A stretch of 64,000 bases of DNA from Desulfosalsimonas propionicica (GTDB lineage: Bacteria; Desulfobacterota; Desulfobacteria; Desulfobacterales; Desulfosalsimonadaceae), in assembly GCF_013761005.1 (NCBI RefSeq), contig NZ_JACDUS010000003.1, forward strand, positions 310,001 to 374,000, read 5' to 3'. Numbering within the stretch: the stretch's first letter is position 1; every line of letters begins with the position of its first letter. Shown piece after piece: positions 9,302 to 18,176 of this stretch. The translations under genes and the position numbers were made by a program. A model generated the notes under the pieces. It ran no database searches. It saw nothing but the letters and a program-made list of their open reading frames with translations, and was not told where the DNA came from.

Positions 9302-10318
9302 ATGGAAGCGCTGTTATACGAACACGCAGGCGACAACAAGGTGGTCTGCAATCTGTGTCATCACCGGTGCACCATCAAGGACGGGGCCAGGGGCATTTGC
9401 AATGTCCGGGAAAATCAGGAGGGAACCCTTGTCACCCTGGTTTATGACCGGATTATTGCCAGGCACGTGGACCCGATAGAAAAAAAGCCCCTGTTTCATT
9501 TTTATCCCGGCAGCCTGGTTTACTCCATCGGCACAGTGGGCTGCAATTTCCGGTGCAAATTCTGCCAGAACGCCGATATCGCGCACATGGCCACCGATTA
9601 CCAGGGCCGGATCATGGGCAAGGCCTTAAGCCCTCAACAGATTGTGGAGGAGGCCGAGCTTACGGGAAGTCGTTCCATTGCTTATACCTATACGGAACCC
9701 ACGGTTTTTTTTGAGCTCGCCCTGGAAGCGGCCCGGCAGGCACGGGAAAAAAATATTGCCAGCGTGTTTGTCACCAACGGCTACATGACCCCCGAGGCCG
9801 TGGACATGATCAGTCCGTATCTGGATGCGGCCAATGTGGATTTAAAAGCTTTTACAGAGGCGTTTTATAAAAAATACTGTTCGGCCAGGCTCCAACACGT
9901 GCTCACAACCCTGAAAAAACTTCGGGAAAACGGTGTGTTTCTGGAAATCACCACTTTGCTGATTCCGGGGTTAAATGACGCAGATGCGGAGTTAAAGGAT
10001 CTGGCCGGGTTTATCGCAGACGAACTCGGGACTCAGACCCCCTGGCACATCAGCCGGTTTCATCCCACGTACCGGTTGACCGACCGGCCGTCCACACCCG
10101 TGGAAACCCTTCGAAAGGCAAGGCAGATCGGCATGGATGCGGGCCTGAAATATGTCTATACCGGAAATGTTCCCGGAGAGGCTTTTGAAAATACGTTTTG
10201 CCCGCAATGCAATGCCGTGGCGATTTCCAGAAGAGGTTTTTCAGTGGTGGAAAACCGGGTGGAAAACAATCAATGTCCGGACTGCGGAGCCCGGATCCAC
10301 GGGGTGGGGCTTAGCTGA
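9302..10318 (+). CDS. amrS: AmrS-type radical SAM protein (pyruvate formate-lyase activating enzyme-like)
   Basis: Radical SAM enzyme of 338 residues of the type named from the AmmeMemoRadiSam gene set. It has an N-terminal CNLCHHRCTIKDG cysteine motif, the radical SAM cluster motif CNFRCKFC at about residues 81-88, and a C-terminal zinc-ribbon-like part with CPQC and CPDC after the family-typical VPGEAFENTFCP. The substrate of this family is not established. The usual AMMECR1 and MEMO partners are not in this window. An excellent AGGAGG lies seven bases before the ATG. Its TGA directly abuts the ATG of the next radical SAM gene, so the two are surely cotranscribed. Confidence 0.9.
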   Translation: MEALLYEHAGDNKVVCNLCHHRCTIKDGARGICNVRENQEGTLVTLVYDRIIARHVDPIEKKPLFHFYPGSLVYSIGTVGCNFRCKFCQNADIAHMATDYQGRIMGKALSPQQIVEEAELTGSRSIAYTYTEPTVFFELALEAARQAREKNIASVFVTNGYMTPEAVDMISPYLDAANVDLKAFTEAFYKKYCSARLQHVLTTLKKLRENGVFLEITTLLIPGLNDADAELKDLAGFIADELGTQTPWHISRFHPTYRLTDRPSTPVETLRKARQIGMDAGLKYVYTGNVPGEAFENTFCPQCNAVAISRRGFSVVENRVENNQCPDCGARIHGVGLS

Positions 10319-11374
10319 ATGACGTTTGCATCCCCTGGTTTGTCCTGGCAGGAAATGATTGCCCAAAGCCTTTGCAAGGCAAGGGACCTGGCCGCACATC
10401 TCAATGTCAATGAACATCTTGTCAGCCGGGTGATGGATCAATACCCGGCCCGCATCAATGCCTATGCGCTCGGGCTCATCGCCGACGGAAGCCGGGCGGT
10501 TTTCCGGCAGCTGGTGCCCGATGCCGCCGAGCTGGAAGAAACATCGCTGGCAGATGCCGACCCGCTGTGTGAGCAAAAGCAATCCCCGGTGCCGGGCATT
10601 GTCCACCGGTATCCGGATCGGGTATTGTTTCTGGTTTCGGGCCAATGCGCCGTATACTGCCGGCATTGCATGCGCAAGCGCGAGGTTGGCGGCCGGGATC
10701 CGGTCAGCCCGGAGACCATAGAGGCGGGGATAGACTATATCGCCCGCACACCCGGGGTAAAGGAAGTGATCCTTTCGGGCGGCGATCCGCTGATGCTCGA
10801 AGATGACCGGCTTTTTTCCATCCTGGCGCGCATCCGCGGCATCTGTCACGTGGAATGCCTCCGGATTCATACACGCATGCCCGGGATGCTTCCCCGGCGC
10901 ATCACTCCGGATTTCGCCCGGGGGCTTGCCCGGTTTCATCCCCTTTTTGTCAATATCCAGTTCAATCATCCCGATGAACTCACCCCGGCCGCCCGGAGCG
11001 CATGCGCGCTGATGGCCGATGCCGGTATTCCTCTGGGATCGCAGACCGTGCTGCTGGCCGGTGTCAATGATTCACCCGCGGTCATGACCGAACTGATGCG
11101 CAAACTGCTCACCGCCCGGGTGCGCCCATATTATCTGCACCATCCGGATCCCATCCGGGGCACAGCCCACTTCCGGGTGCCTGCGAAAACCGGACTTGCC
11201 GTTATCGAGGCCCTGCGCGGGCGCATCGGCGGCATGGGCATTCCTCACTACATGATCGATCTGCCCGGCGGCGGGGGAAAGGTGCCGCTTTTGCCCGAGC
11301 ATGTGATCCAGCGCTCGGAAAAAGAGTTGATCGTGTATAACTTTGAAAAAAAAATTTACACTTATCCCCTTTAA
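10319..11374 (+). CDS. KamA-family radical SAM aminomutase (lysine 2,3-aminomutase-like)
   Basis: Radical SAM, PLP-dependent aminomutase-like protein of 351 residues. The cluster motif CAVYCRHCMRKR is at about residues 110-121, SGGDPLM at about 149-155, and the PLP lysine motif PGGGGK near 321-326, so both cofactor sites are present. The length is closer to EpmB-type enzymes than to the ~416-residue lysine 2,3-aminomutases. No EF-P or beta-lysine acetyltransferase gene is nearby. It could therefore act on free lysine, glutamate or a protein lysine. The start codon follows the upstream stop without a gap. Confidence 0.85.
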   Translation: MTFASPGLSWQEMIAQSLCKARDLAAHLNVNEHLVSRVMDQYPARINAYALGLIADGSRAVFRQLVPDAAELEETSLADADPLCEQKQSPVPGIVHRYPDRVLFLVSGQCAVYCRHCMRKREVGGRDPVSPETIEAGIDYIARTPGVKEVILSGGDPLMLEDDRLFSILARIRGICHVECLRIHTRMPGMLPRRITPDFARGLARFHPLFVNIQFNHPDELTPAARSACALMADAGIPLGSQTVLLAGVNDSPAVMTELMRKLLTARVRPYYLHHPDPIRGTAHFRVPAKTGLAVIEALRGRIGGMGIPHYMIDLPGGGGKVPLLPEHVIQRSEKELIVYNFEKKIYTYPL

Positions 11375-11390
11375 CCATCCCGGAGAAAGC

Positions 11391-13100
11391 ATGACCCTTG
11401 AGAACAATATTTACATGGATTATTCCCTGGCCGATAAATCGCGGCTGGCCATACGAACCTTCAAGACCATCGCAGATGCAGCTCTGCTGCGGGGTTATTA
11501 CCGGATGGGCGGCCGCACCGGAAGCACCCTGGAAAGTGCCCTGCGAACCCTGAGCCCGGAGATTTACGGCTCCATCAGCGATTCCCGAACCATTGAGTTA
11601 AAAGGGCTGGAATATGTTATTGACCGCCTGCCAAGGGGCATTGAGGCCTGTCACCGCATTGTGATGACAGGGCGTCAGGATGCAGCGGATGCCAGTTTTG
11701 AAAAAATTCAGCCCCTGAAACGGCGGCGGATATCATTTCGCATCAGCCCAACGGAGATGAGTTTTGTCATCACCCGGGGACAAAGCGAGATTTACGACAT
11801 CATGACCCACATCACGTTTCTGCATGTGGAGGCCAAAAAGGTGCAGAGCAAGATGCGCGATGACTACGGCAATATCACCACCGAGTGGCGGGAACTGGAA
11901 AAACATGTGGACTGCATTGATGATATTTGCGGAAGAGATCTGGATCAGGCATTGTGGAACCTGAGCCTGCTTTTGGGCCGGACCTTTGATGAAACCAAGG
12001 ATACTTACGCAAACCTCGAGAAAAACCGCAGCCAGTCCAATTCCAACAGCGGCCTGTTTCAGATTGTCCACAGCATGGGAAAGTGCGTGGACGAGGAAGT
12101 GCAGAGTTTGGACAATGCTGTGACCGTCCATTTTCCGCCTTCATTGAGCGCCCAGATATTAAACCGCACCCATGCCCGCAACTGGGCGGCCAATATCAAA
12201 AAATGCCTTTGTGATATCGGCCTGGAAAAACGCCCCCTGCATATTATCAGCGCCAATCAGCACAGTGTGGTCAATCTTCTTTATGGGTATGCCGCTGTGG
12301 GACAAAAAGAGCAGGCTGCTGATAATCCGGATTTATACGATTGTATCCGCACCATTCGGGATCAAACAGCCAAGGTGGAAGCGTTTGCCAAAAAACACGG
12401 ATGCCACATGCTGCCCGATGACAGTGGTTCCCAGATCGACTGCAGGATCATTGACGCACCTGCAATGGCCCGGTTGCCCAGGCATCCGGCCATTGCCCTG
12501 GATGCCGATGATATCGAAAAACAACAACCCGTGATCCTGGTGATGGATTATGCGTTCGGGGAACAGGCCTTTGAAATCCTTGATGAACTGCTTTATCCAT
12601 GGGAACAAAACGGAGAGCAGTGCGCCCTTAATGCCAAATCGGTTTCCGTGATCGGCAAGGCCGGCATCCTGCCCGGGCAAAAGGGCGATATCATGCTGGC
12701 CACCGCCCATGTGCTTGAAGGCACCCCCCATAATTACATGATCTGCAATGATCTGACCGAGGCGGATTTTGATGATGATTCCGTACAAATCTATACCGGC
12801 CCCATCATTACCGTGCTGGGCACTTCCCTGCAGAACCGCTACGTGCTTAAAAAATTCCAGGATTCATCATGGAAGGCTGTGGGACTGGAAATGGAGGGCG
12901 GTCATTACCAGCGGGCCATTAACGCGGCCTTTATTCGGGGGCACGTGTCTTCGGATCTCAAGGTGATGTATGCCTATTATGCCTCTGACAATCCATTGAA
13001 AAGCGGGCAGACCCTGGCTTCGGGCAGTATGGGAGAAGAGGGCATCAAGCCCACCTATTTGGTCACACGCCTGATTTTAGAAAAAATCATGGGCAGGTAA
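11391..13100 (+). CDS. Uncharacterised protein with nucleoside-phosphorylase-like C-terminal region (DUF6909-like)
   Basis: A 569-residue cytosolic protein that I do not recognise as a characterised enzyme; it resembles the family I recall as DUF6909. The first 380 residues are mostly helical with no catalytic motif I can name. The last 200 residues have features of the PNP/AMP-nucleosidase fold: VSVIGKAGILPGQKGDIMLA, then GLEMEGGHYQRA, which matches the GxxxExxE-type nucleoside-binding motif, and a late YYASDNP. The frame is open to a TTG at 11343, but the ATG at 11391 has GGAGA just upstream. It follows the aminomutase by 16 bases and probably belongs to the same operon. Confidence 0.6.
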   Translation: MTLENNIYMDYSLADKSRLAIRTFKTIADAALLRGYYRMGGRTGSTLESALRTLSPEIYGSISDSRTIELKGLEYVIDRLPRGIEACHRIVMTGRQDAADASFEKIQPLKRRRISFRISPTEMSFVITRGQSEIYDIMTHITFLHVEAKKVQSKMRDDYGNITTEWRELEKHVDCIDDICGRDLDQALWNLSLLLGRTFDETKDTYANLEKNRSQSNSNSGLFQIVHSMGKCVDEEVQSLDNAVTVHFPPSLSAQILNRTHARNWAANIKKCLCDIGLEKRPLHIISANQHSVVNLLYGYAAVGQKEQAADNPDLYDCIRTIRDQTAKVEAFAKKHGCHMLPDDSGSQIDCRIIDAPAMARLPRHPAIALDADDIEKQQPVILVMDYAFGEQAFEILDELLYPWEQNGEQCALNAKSVSVIGKAGILPGQKGDIMLATAHVLEGTPHNYMICNDLTEADFDDDSVQIYTGPIITVLGTSLQNRYVLKKFQDSSWKAVGLEMEGGHYQRAINAAFIRGHVSSDLKVMYAYYASDNPLKSGQTLASGSMGEEGIKPTYLVTRLILEKIMGR

Positions 13101-13129
13101 AAAGCGCGGCCGTTATCCAAAACAACGAT

Positions 13130-13603
13130 TTACGTGCAGTGTTCGCATTTGGCCGCAGCCTGCTGCTCTGCTTTGCGTTTTACCGCGATGATGCTGGGCT
13201 TGTAGCGGTCGGACTGCCTGGCTTTTTTTTCCAGTTTCACCAGCACGGCCAGGGATGCAAACAATGCGGTAAATCCCACTATTGCCGAAAATATGGAAGC
13301 ATCCACCCCAAAAGTGGAAGCCGTCTGATTGCCAAGAATCGCCCCGGCCAGCAGGGCGGCAATGGGAAAGATATAAAGCAGCAGAGAAAGCTTGAGCATC
13401 CCGCCGGTGCCGAATTCGATGGTCACTGTATCGCCCACCGAGGCTTTTGCCGGGTTGAGGGCCTCGATTTCCATTTCCCGGCTTCCGCCGAAGCTGTGAC
13501 ACGTGCTTTTTTCCGAACACCCGTCGCAGGCCGCAGCCCGCTGGGTTTTGACAAGGGCGTTTGCCCCTTTTATCTGGGTGACCACTCCTGTTTCCCTGGC
13601 CAT
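13130..13603 (-). CDS. rseC: RseC/MucC-family (SoxR-reducing system) membrane protein
   Basis: Inner-membrane protein of 157 residues. An N-terminal beta domain carries the family cysteine motif CDGCSEKSTC at about residues 26-35, followed by two membrane helices (about 74-90 and 102-122) and a charged tail ending in CEHC. RseC-family proteins are commonly encoded with Rnf complexes and are linked to redox maintenance of SoxR. The start lies three bases after the rnfB stop, so the two are one operon. The extra C-terminal CxxC pair is uncommon as far as I know. It is convergent with the upstream large protein gene, with 29 bases between stops. Confidence 0.85.
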   Translation of the reverse strand: MARETGVVTQIKGANALVKTQRAAACDGCSEKSTCHSFGGSREMEIEALNPAKASVGDTVTIEFGTGGMLKLSLLLYIFPIAALLAGAILGNQTASTFGVDASIFSAIVGFTALFASLAVLVKLEKKARQSDRYKPSIIAVKRKAEQQAAAKCEHCT

Positions 13604-13606
13604 TTT

Positions 13607-15652
13607 TTAATCCTTGTAGCAGATAATTCCGCAGCGCAGGCATCGGTCTGCTTCGGCCCGGGCGTCTGTCTCCGAGTATCCCAGTTCCACTTCCGGATAT
13701 TTTCCCGGAACCTCCGGGGGGTCGCAAGCGGGCATGATATGCCGGGCGGATTTTTCCACATTTTCGATGTGCGTGACGGACTGCAGTATTGAATTCGCGG
13801 AAATCACCTTTTCGGCCACCCCCAGGTCCATGTTGTACATGATTTTGTGTACAGAGGCCGCAGCCCGCCGGCCGCCGGCAATGGCCCGGATGGCCGCGCT
13901 GTAGTCGGTAATGGGATCATTTTTTGCCAGCAGACCCTTTTCCTCGCTGTAGATCGGGTTTTTGTAGGGCTGAATGCCCTCCCATTGTACTGGTGCCTTT
14001 GGATCCGGTTCAGGCACGGATTCATCCTGCTCCGGCTGCGGGGCTTTTCGGAAAATCATTTCCGGCAGACGGCCGGCATCGATGACAAGCGTTTGGGCGG
14101 ATGTCACAGAGCTCTGGCCGGAGCGGGTATCTGTGTATTCAATGGATTCCAGGCGGTTTTCCAGGCCTGTGAGCCGGGTGATGGCGGCGTTGAAAACAAT
14201 TTCAGCCCCGGCTTTTTCCAGATTCTGGATTTGTTCATCTGAGAGATCGGTTTTTCCCCGGGATTCATTGAATACCAGGGTGATGTTTTCCGCTCCGAGG
14301 TGCTTGCAGGTATGAACAGCTTTTTCTGCCAGGGGCGCACCGCCGGCAATGACGACATCAGCGGTGACCGGGATCTGGTACTTGTTGTCGAGTCCGGAGC
14401 GCAGCAGTTCGATTAACAGAAATACCCCGGGTATCGGCTCCTCGGCCCGGGTCGATGTTCCGCGTTCCAGGCGGCTGTCCCATCCGCCGGAAGCCAGCAG
14501 CACAGCCTCATAATCCTGTTTGAGCAAAGAGGCAAGAGTGAAGTCCCGGCCCATGGTCATGCCGGTTTTAAAGGAAACACCCAGTTCGGCGACCCCCTGG
14601 ATATCCCAGTCCAGCACGGTGCGCGGCAGGCGGTAGCCGGCAATGGCGGTTCGCAAAAGCCCGCCCAGGTTATCAGATGCCTCGAAAACCGTGGGGCTGT
14701 GGCCCAGGCGTGCGGTGAAAAACGCTGCGGACAGACCCTCTACCCCGCCGCCGATCACAGCGATTTGCCGTCCGGTGCCGGGTGCGCAATAGGGCTGGGA
14801 GTGCTTCTGCTGCTCCATTTCCACATCCGCAGCATAGCGTTTCAGATAATTGATGGCCACGGGTTCGTCGATGAGGTTTCTGCGGCATGCGTCCTCACAG
14901 GGCCGCGGGCAGATGCGGCCGATAACCGTGGGAAACGGGTTTCGTTCCTTGATGATCTGAACGGCCCCGGAATAATCTCCCCCGGAGACACGCTCTATAT
15001 AGCCGCTGATATTGATACCGGCCGGACACATCCGCTGACACGGGGTGGTGCAGTCGTCTGTGGTGTATTCCCGCAGAATCCTGCGGGTCACGGAGGAAAG
15101 CTTGATGATGTGCTTGGGACAAACCCGTTCACAGGTTCCGCAGCCGGTGCATTTTTCTTCATCCACCACCGGAAGACCGCGGTCGCTCATGGTGATGGCG
15201 TCAAACGGACAGGCATGCATGCAGGAACCCAGGCCCAGGCAGCCGATGTGGCATACTTTCATCCCGCCGTATAGCAGGGCCGCGGCCTGGCAGTTGCTCA
15301 ATCCCTGGTAATCGTACTTGATGGCGGCCTCAGAAGGGCCGTAGGTGCAGCCGGGCAGAGCGATGTCGGGTTCCTTGGCCTCGATGGTCATGCCCAGAAC
15401 CGCAGCAATGGCCTCGGCCAGGTCTGCGCCGCCGGCCACGCAGGAATCCGGCGGTGATTGGCCGGCAACAATGGCCTCGGCATTCGGGCCGCAGCCGGGA
15501 TATCCGCAGCCGCCGCAATTGGCCCCCGGCAGCAGGTCGTCGACTTTTAGTACAAGGGGGTCCACATAAACGTAAAAAATTTTGGAAGCCAGGGCCAGGG
15601 AAACACCGGTTACCAGACCGAGTCCGCCCATCATCAGTATTGCATCAAACAT
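13607..15652 (-). CDS. rnfB: RnfB fused to a GltD-like FAD/NAD(P)-binding oxidoreductase
   Basis: 681-residue fusion. Residues 1-30 are a membrane anchor. GANCGGCGYPGC at about 43-54 plus Cys71 form the RnfB [4Fe-4S] site. Two ferredoxin clusters follow (CHIGCLGLGSCMHAC about 134-148; CTGCGTCERVC about 168-178). From about 195 it becomes a glutamate-synthase small-subunit-like module with CTTPCQRMC and CPRPCEDAC cluster motifs and a dinucleotide-binding VIGGGVEGLSAA near 295. Rnf pumps ions while moving electrons between ferredoxin and NAD; the added module could be a second NAD(P)H entry point. No rnfA, C, D, E or G lies in the window. GGAG precedes the ATG. Confidence 0.9.
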   Translation of the reverse strand: MFDAILMMGGLGLVTGVSLALASKIFYVYVDPLVLKVDDLLPGANCGGCGYPGCGPNAEAIVAGQSPPDSCVAGGADLAEAIAAVLGMTIEAKEPDIALPGCTYGPSEAAIKYDYQGLSNCQAAALLYGGMKVCHIGCLGLGSCMHACPFDAITMSDRGLPVVDEEKCTGCGTCERVCPKHIIKLSSVTRRILREYTTDDCTTPCQRMCPAGINISGYIERVSGGDYSGAVQIIKERNPFPTVIGRICPRPCEDACRRNLIDEPVAINYLKRYAADVEMEQQKHSQPYCAPGTGRQIAVIGGGVEGLSAAFFTARLGHSPTVFEASDNLGGLLRTAIAGYRLPRTVLDWDIQGVAELGVSFKTGMTMGRDFTLASLLKQDYEAVLLASGGWDSRLERGTSTRAEEPIPGVFLLIELLRSGLDNKYQIPVTADVVIAGGAPLAEKAVHTCKHLGAENITLVFNESRGKTDLSDEQIQNLEKAGAEIVFNAAITRLTGLENRLESIEYTDTRSGQSSVTSAQTLVIDAGRLPEMIFRKAPQPEQDESVPEPDPKAPVQWEGIQPYKNPIYSEEKGLLAKNDPITDYSAAIRAIAGGRRAAASVHKIMYNMDLGVAEKVISANSILQSVTHIENVEKSARHIMPACDPPEVPGKYPEVELGYSETDARAEADRCLRCGIICYKD

Positions 15653-15700
15653 TGCATGCTCCGATTCGTATCATGTGGTGTTGAGGCACATTGGGTTGTG

Positions 15701-15714
15701 TTTTCGGCCGAAAA
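15701..15714. promoter_or_regulatory. 14-bp perfect palindrome in the rnfB/phosphorylase divergent region
   Basis: TTTTCGGCCGAAAA lies about 50 bases upstream of the rnfB start in the 297-base divergent gap. A perfect dyad between divergent genes is a plausible operator, but no regulator for it is known from the sequence. Confidence 0.35.
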
Positions 15715-15840
15715 TTTTCAATCTGCACTAAGCGGCCTCTATAACATTATTCGGCCTGCAGATTCAATCTGAAATATTTTATTTTTCATATTCCGTCCCG
15801 GCTGTCAACTAGTCTGAGGGGGGATGCGGCAAATGTTGGC

Positions 15841-15869
15841 TTGACGGATGCGGCTGTACCATATAAGAA
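15841..15869 (+). promoter_or_regulatory. Candidate sigma-70-type promoter for the purine phosphorylase operon
   Basis: TTGACG at 15841-15846 is followed by TATAAG at 15862-15867 (15-base spacer) or TAAGAA at 15864-15869 (17-base spacer), about 80 bases before the phosphorylase start. It is the best housekeeping-like promoter in this gap; spacing is not ideal for the better -10 match. Confidence 0.4.
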
Positions 15870-15949
15870 TACGGTTTTACCGAAGATGCGCGCTGTTTTA
15901 ACGCTTTTTATAATTTTCATTTCAGGCACACGGATCAGGAGACATTGAG

Positions 15950-16795
15950 TTGCAGGCACAGCAGCAAAAAAACGATTTCTACTGGCAGCAGGTCCGGGAG
16001 GCGGCTGCTTATGTGAAAGACTATATCGGCGTGGACGGGACCGATATTGCCATTACCACCGGAACCGGGCTTTCCGAAAGCATGGTGGACATGTCGCCGG
16101 AGGCTCAAATCCCGTATGACAGGATTCCCCACTTTCCCGCCTCTACTGTCAAAAGTCATGCCGGGCGGCTGATTTTCGGGAAGATTCACGGCAGGCGCGT
16201 TTTTATTCTCCAGGGCCGGTTTCACCTCTATGAAGGCTACAGCGCCCCAAGGGTTTGTTTTCCTGTGCGGCTTATGCAGGCCCTGGGGGTAAAGACCCTG
16301 ATTGTGACCAATGCCGCAGGCGGCCTTTGTACGGATTTTTCCGCAGGCGATATCATGGCCATTTCCGATCACATCAACCTCACCGGCGAAAACCCCTTGG
16401 TGGGGCCCAATAATGAAGACTGGGGAATTCGTTTCCCTGACATGTCAGCCGTCTATGATACCGGGCTGATGAATTGCGCCATGCAGGCCGCGCAAAAATC
16501 CGGAATCCATCTGCACAAGGGGGTGTATGCGGGTTTAAAGGGCCCGTCTCTTGAAACTCCGGCCGAATTGCGGTTTTTGCGGCAAGTTGGCGCGGATGCA
16601 GTGGGATTGTCTACCGTCATGGAGGTCATTGCCGCAGTTCATTCACGGATGCGCATATGCGGGTTTTCCATGATCACCAATATTGCTGATCCGGATCAGC
16701 CGGAACCCGCCAGCCTGGAGGCGATTATCCAAATAGCGCAGAACGCCGCCCCTGTCCTGGGTGAATTGCTATCCGGTATTGTCAGGGAGGCTTAG
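15950..16795 (+). CDS. Purine-nucleoside phosphorylase (trimeric PNP type)
   Basis: Predicted cytosolic phosphorylase cleaving (deoxy)inosine/guanosine to base and sugar-1-phosphate; 281 residues, normal for the family. Visible family motifs are TNAAGGL (about 122-128), GDIMAISDHINLTGENPL, GLKGPSLETPAE (about 192-203) and GADAVGLSTVMEVIAA, including the catalytic Glu in ETPAE and Asn in SMITN. The start is a TTG at 15950, chosen because AGGAGA lies seven bases upstream; no ATG fits. It abuts the deaminase gene, a pairing that suggests salvage of purine nucleosides derived from MTA or SAH after deamination. Confidence 0.9.
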   Translation: MQAQQQKNDFYWQQVREAAAYVKDYIGVDGTDIAITTGTGLSESMVDMSPEAQIPYDRIPHFPASTVKSHAGRLIFGKIHGRRVFILQGRFHLYEGYSAPRVCFPVRLMQALGVKTLIVTNAAGGLCTDFSAGDIMAISDHINLTGENPLVGPNNEDWGIRFPDMSAVYDTGLMNCAMQAAQKSGIHLHKGVYAGLKGPSLETPAELRFLRQVGADAVGLSTVMEVIAAVHSRMRICGFSMITNIADPDQPEPASLEAIIQIAQNAAPVLGELLSGIVREA

Positions 16796-18169
16796 ATGGT
16801 GGATTTGCAGGACAGGCCGGATCTTCTGGTTGTCAATGGCACGGTGCTGACCATGGATGAGCACGGTACCGTGATTCAAAACGGTGCCGTGGCAGTGTCC
16901 GGAGACAGCATCCGATCCGTGGGGCCGGCGGAAAAATTCAACATCAAAGGTGCGGCCCGGATTATTGACGCCAACGGCGGCATTATCATGCCCGGGCTGA
17001 TCAACACGCATACCCATGCGGCCATGACTTGTTTCCGGGGCCTGGCCGATGACATGGACCTGATGACATGGCTCAATGAATATATTTTTCCCGCAGAAGC
17101 CCGGCTCAGTCATGAGCGGGTCTATACCGGCGCCATGCTGGCCTGCGCGGAGATGATGCTTTCCGGCACCACATGCTTTGCGGATATGTACCTGTTTGAA
17201 GACGCCGTGGCGCAAGCCGCTGCCCGGGCGGGCATGCGGGCGGTTGCGGGGGAGGTTCTTTATGATTTTGATTCCCCCAATTACGGATCCATTGATAAAG
17301 GGTTTGATTATACCCTGGAACTCATTGACAGATGGCGCAATGATCCGTTGATTACCATTGCCGTGGAACCCCATTCCCCCTATCTTTGCGCTCCGGACTT
17401 GCTCCGGCGGGCCGCGGCAATTTCAGAAGAACACGAAATCCCCATGATCGTGCACGTGGCGGAAACCGCCGGGGAGGCGGAGCAGATCCGCAAAACCCAT
17501 GGCAAAAGTCCCGTGGCGCATCTGGCTGATATCGGGGTATTGTCACCGCGGTTTCTGGCCTGTCACTGTGTCGCCGTGTCCCAAGAAGACATTGATCTGC
17601 TCAGGGCCCATGATGTCAAGGTCTCACACAATCCGGAAAGCAACATGAAGCTGGCATCGGGCATTGCGCCGGTGCCGGCCATGCAGGCTGCCGGCCTCTG
17701 TGTTGCACTGGGAACAGACGGGCCCACCAGCAACAACAACCTGGACATGTTCATGGAAATGGATGCTGCTGCCAAGATACACAAGGTCAGCCAGATGGAT
17801 CCAACGGTGATGGATGCCGGTACTGTTTTGCGCATGGCCACCATTGACGCGGCCAGCGCCCTGGGACTCGGCAATGTCACCGGTTCTGTGGAGCCGGGAA
17901 AAAAAGCCGATATTATTGTTATTGATACCCATAAGCCTCATCTGACGCCCATGTACAATATTTGTTCGCACCTTGTGTATGCCGCAGGCGGGGCTGACGT
18001 GCAGCACGTGGTGATCAACGGGGTGCCTGTTGTGGACGACGGCCGGCTTGTTTCCTTTGATGCTGAAGCGGTGATGGAGCAGATGGAGCAGATCGCCGCT
18101 GAAATCCGGGGACTTCATGACTGGACGGCCAAACGCGCCAACACAGGTGCAAAAGCAGGAAAGGAGTAG
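16796..18169 (+). CDS. mtaD: 5-methylthioadenosine/S-adenosylhomocysteine deaminase
   Basis: Amidohydrolase-superfamily deaminase of 457 residues, converting MTA/SAH (or related adenosine compounds) to the inosine derivatives. It has the metal motif GLINTHTHAAMT at about residues 66-77, EPHSPYLCAPD with the conserved His, HVAETAGEAEQ near 218-228, HCVAVS, and LGTDGPTSNNNLDM at about 302-315, the diagnostic MtaD/SsnA region. The start codon follows the phosphorylase stop directly, with AGGGAGG upstream. Many radical SAM and methyltransferase genes nearby would generate SAH and 5'-deoxyadenosine, both plausible substrates for this pathway. Confidence 0.9.
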   Translation: MVDLQDRPDLLVVNGTVLTMDEHGTVIQNGAVAVSGDSIRSVGPAEKFNIKGAARIIDANGGIIMPGLINTHTHAAMTCFRGLADDMDLMTWLNEYIFPAEARLSHERVYTGAMLACAEMMLSGTTCFADMYLFEDAVAQAAARAGMRAVAGEVLYDFDSPNYGSIDKGFDYTLELIDRWRNDPLITIAVEPHSPYLCAPDLLRRAAAISEEHEIPMIVHVAETAGEAEQIRKTHGKSPVAHLADIGVLSPRFLACHCVAVSQEDIDLLRAHDVKVSHNPESNMKLASGIAPVPAMQAAGLCVALGTDGPTSNNNLDMFMEMDAAAKIHKVSQMDPTVMDAGTVLRMATIDAASALGLGNVTGSVEPGKKADIIVIDTHKPHLTPMYNICSHLVYAAGGADVQHVVINGVPVVDDGRLVSFDAEAVMEQMEQIAAEIRGLHDWTAKRANTGAKAGKE

Positions 18170-18176
18170 ATCGGCA

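Noticed and set aside
15653-15949. SAM/SAH riboswitch upstream of the phosphorylase-deaminase operon
   Set aside because: The pathway would make it sensible, but I could not trace any conserved riboswitch core; only a palindrome and a promoter-like pair were seen.
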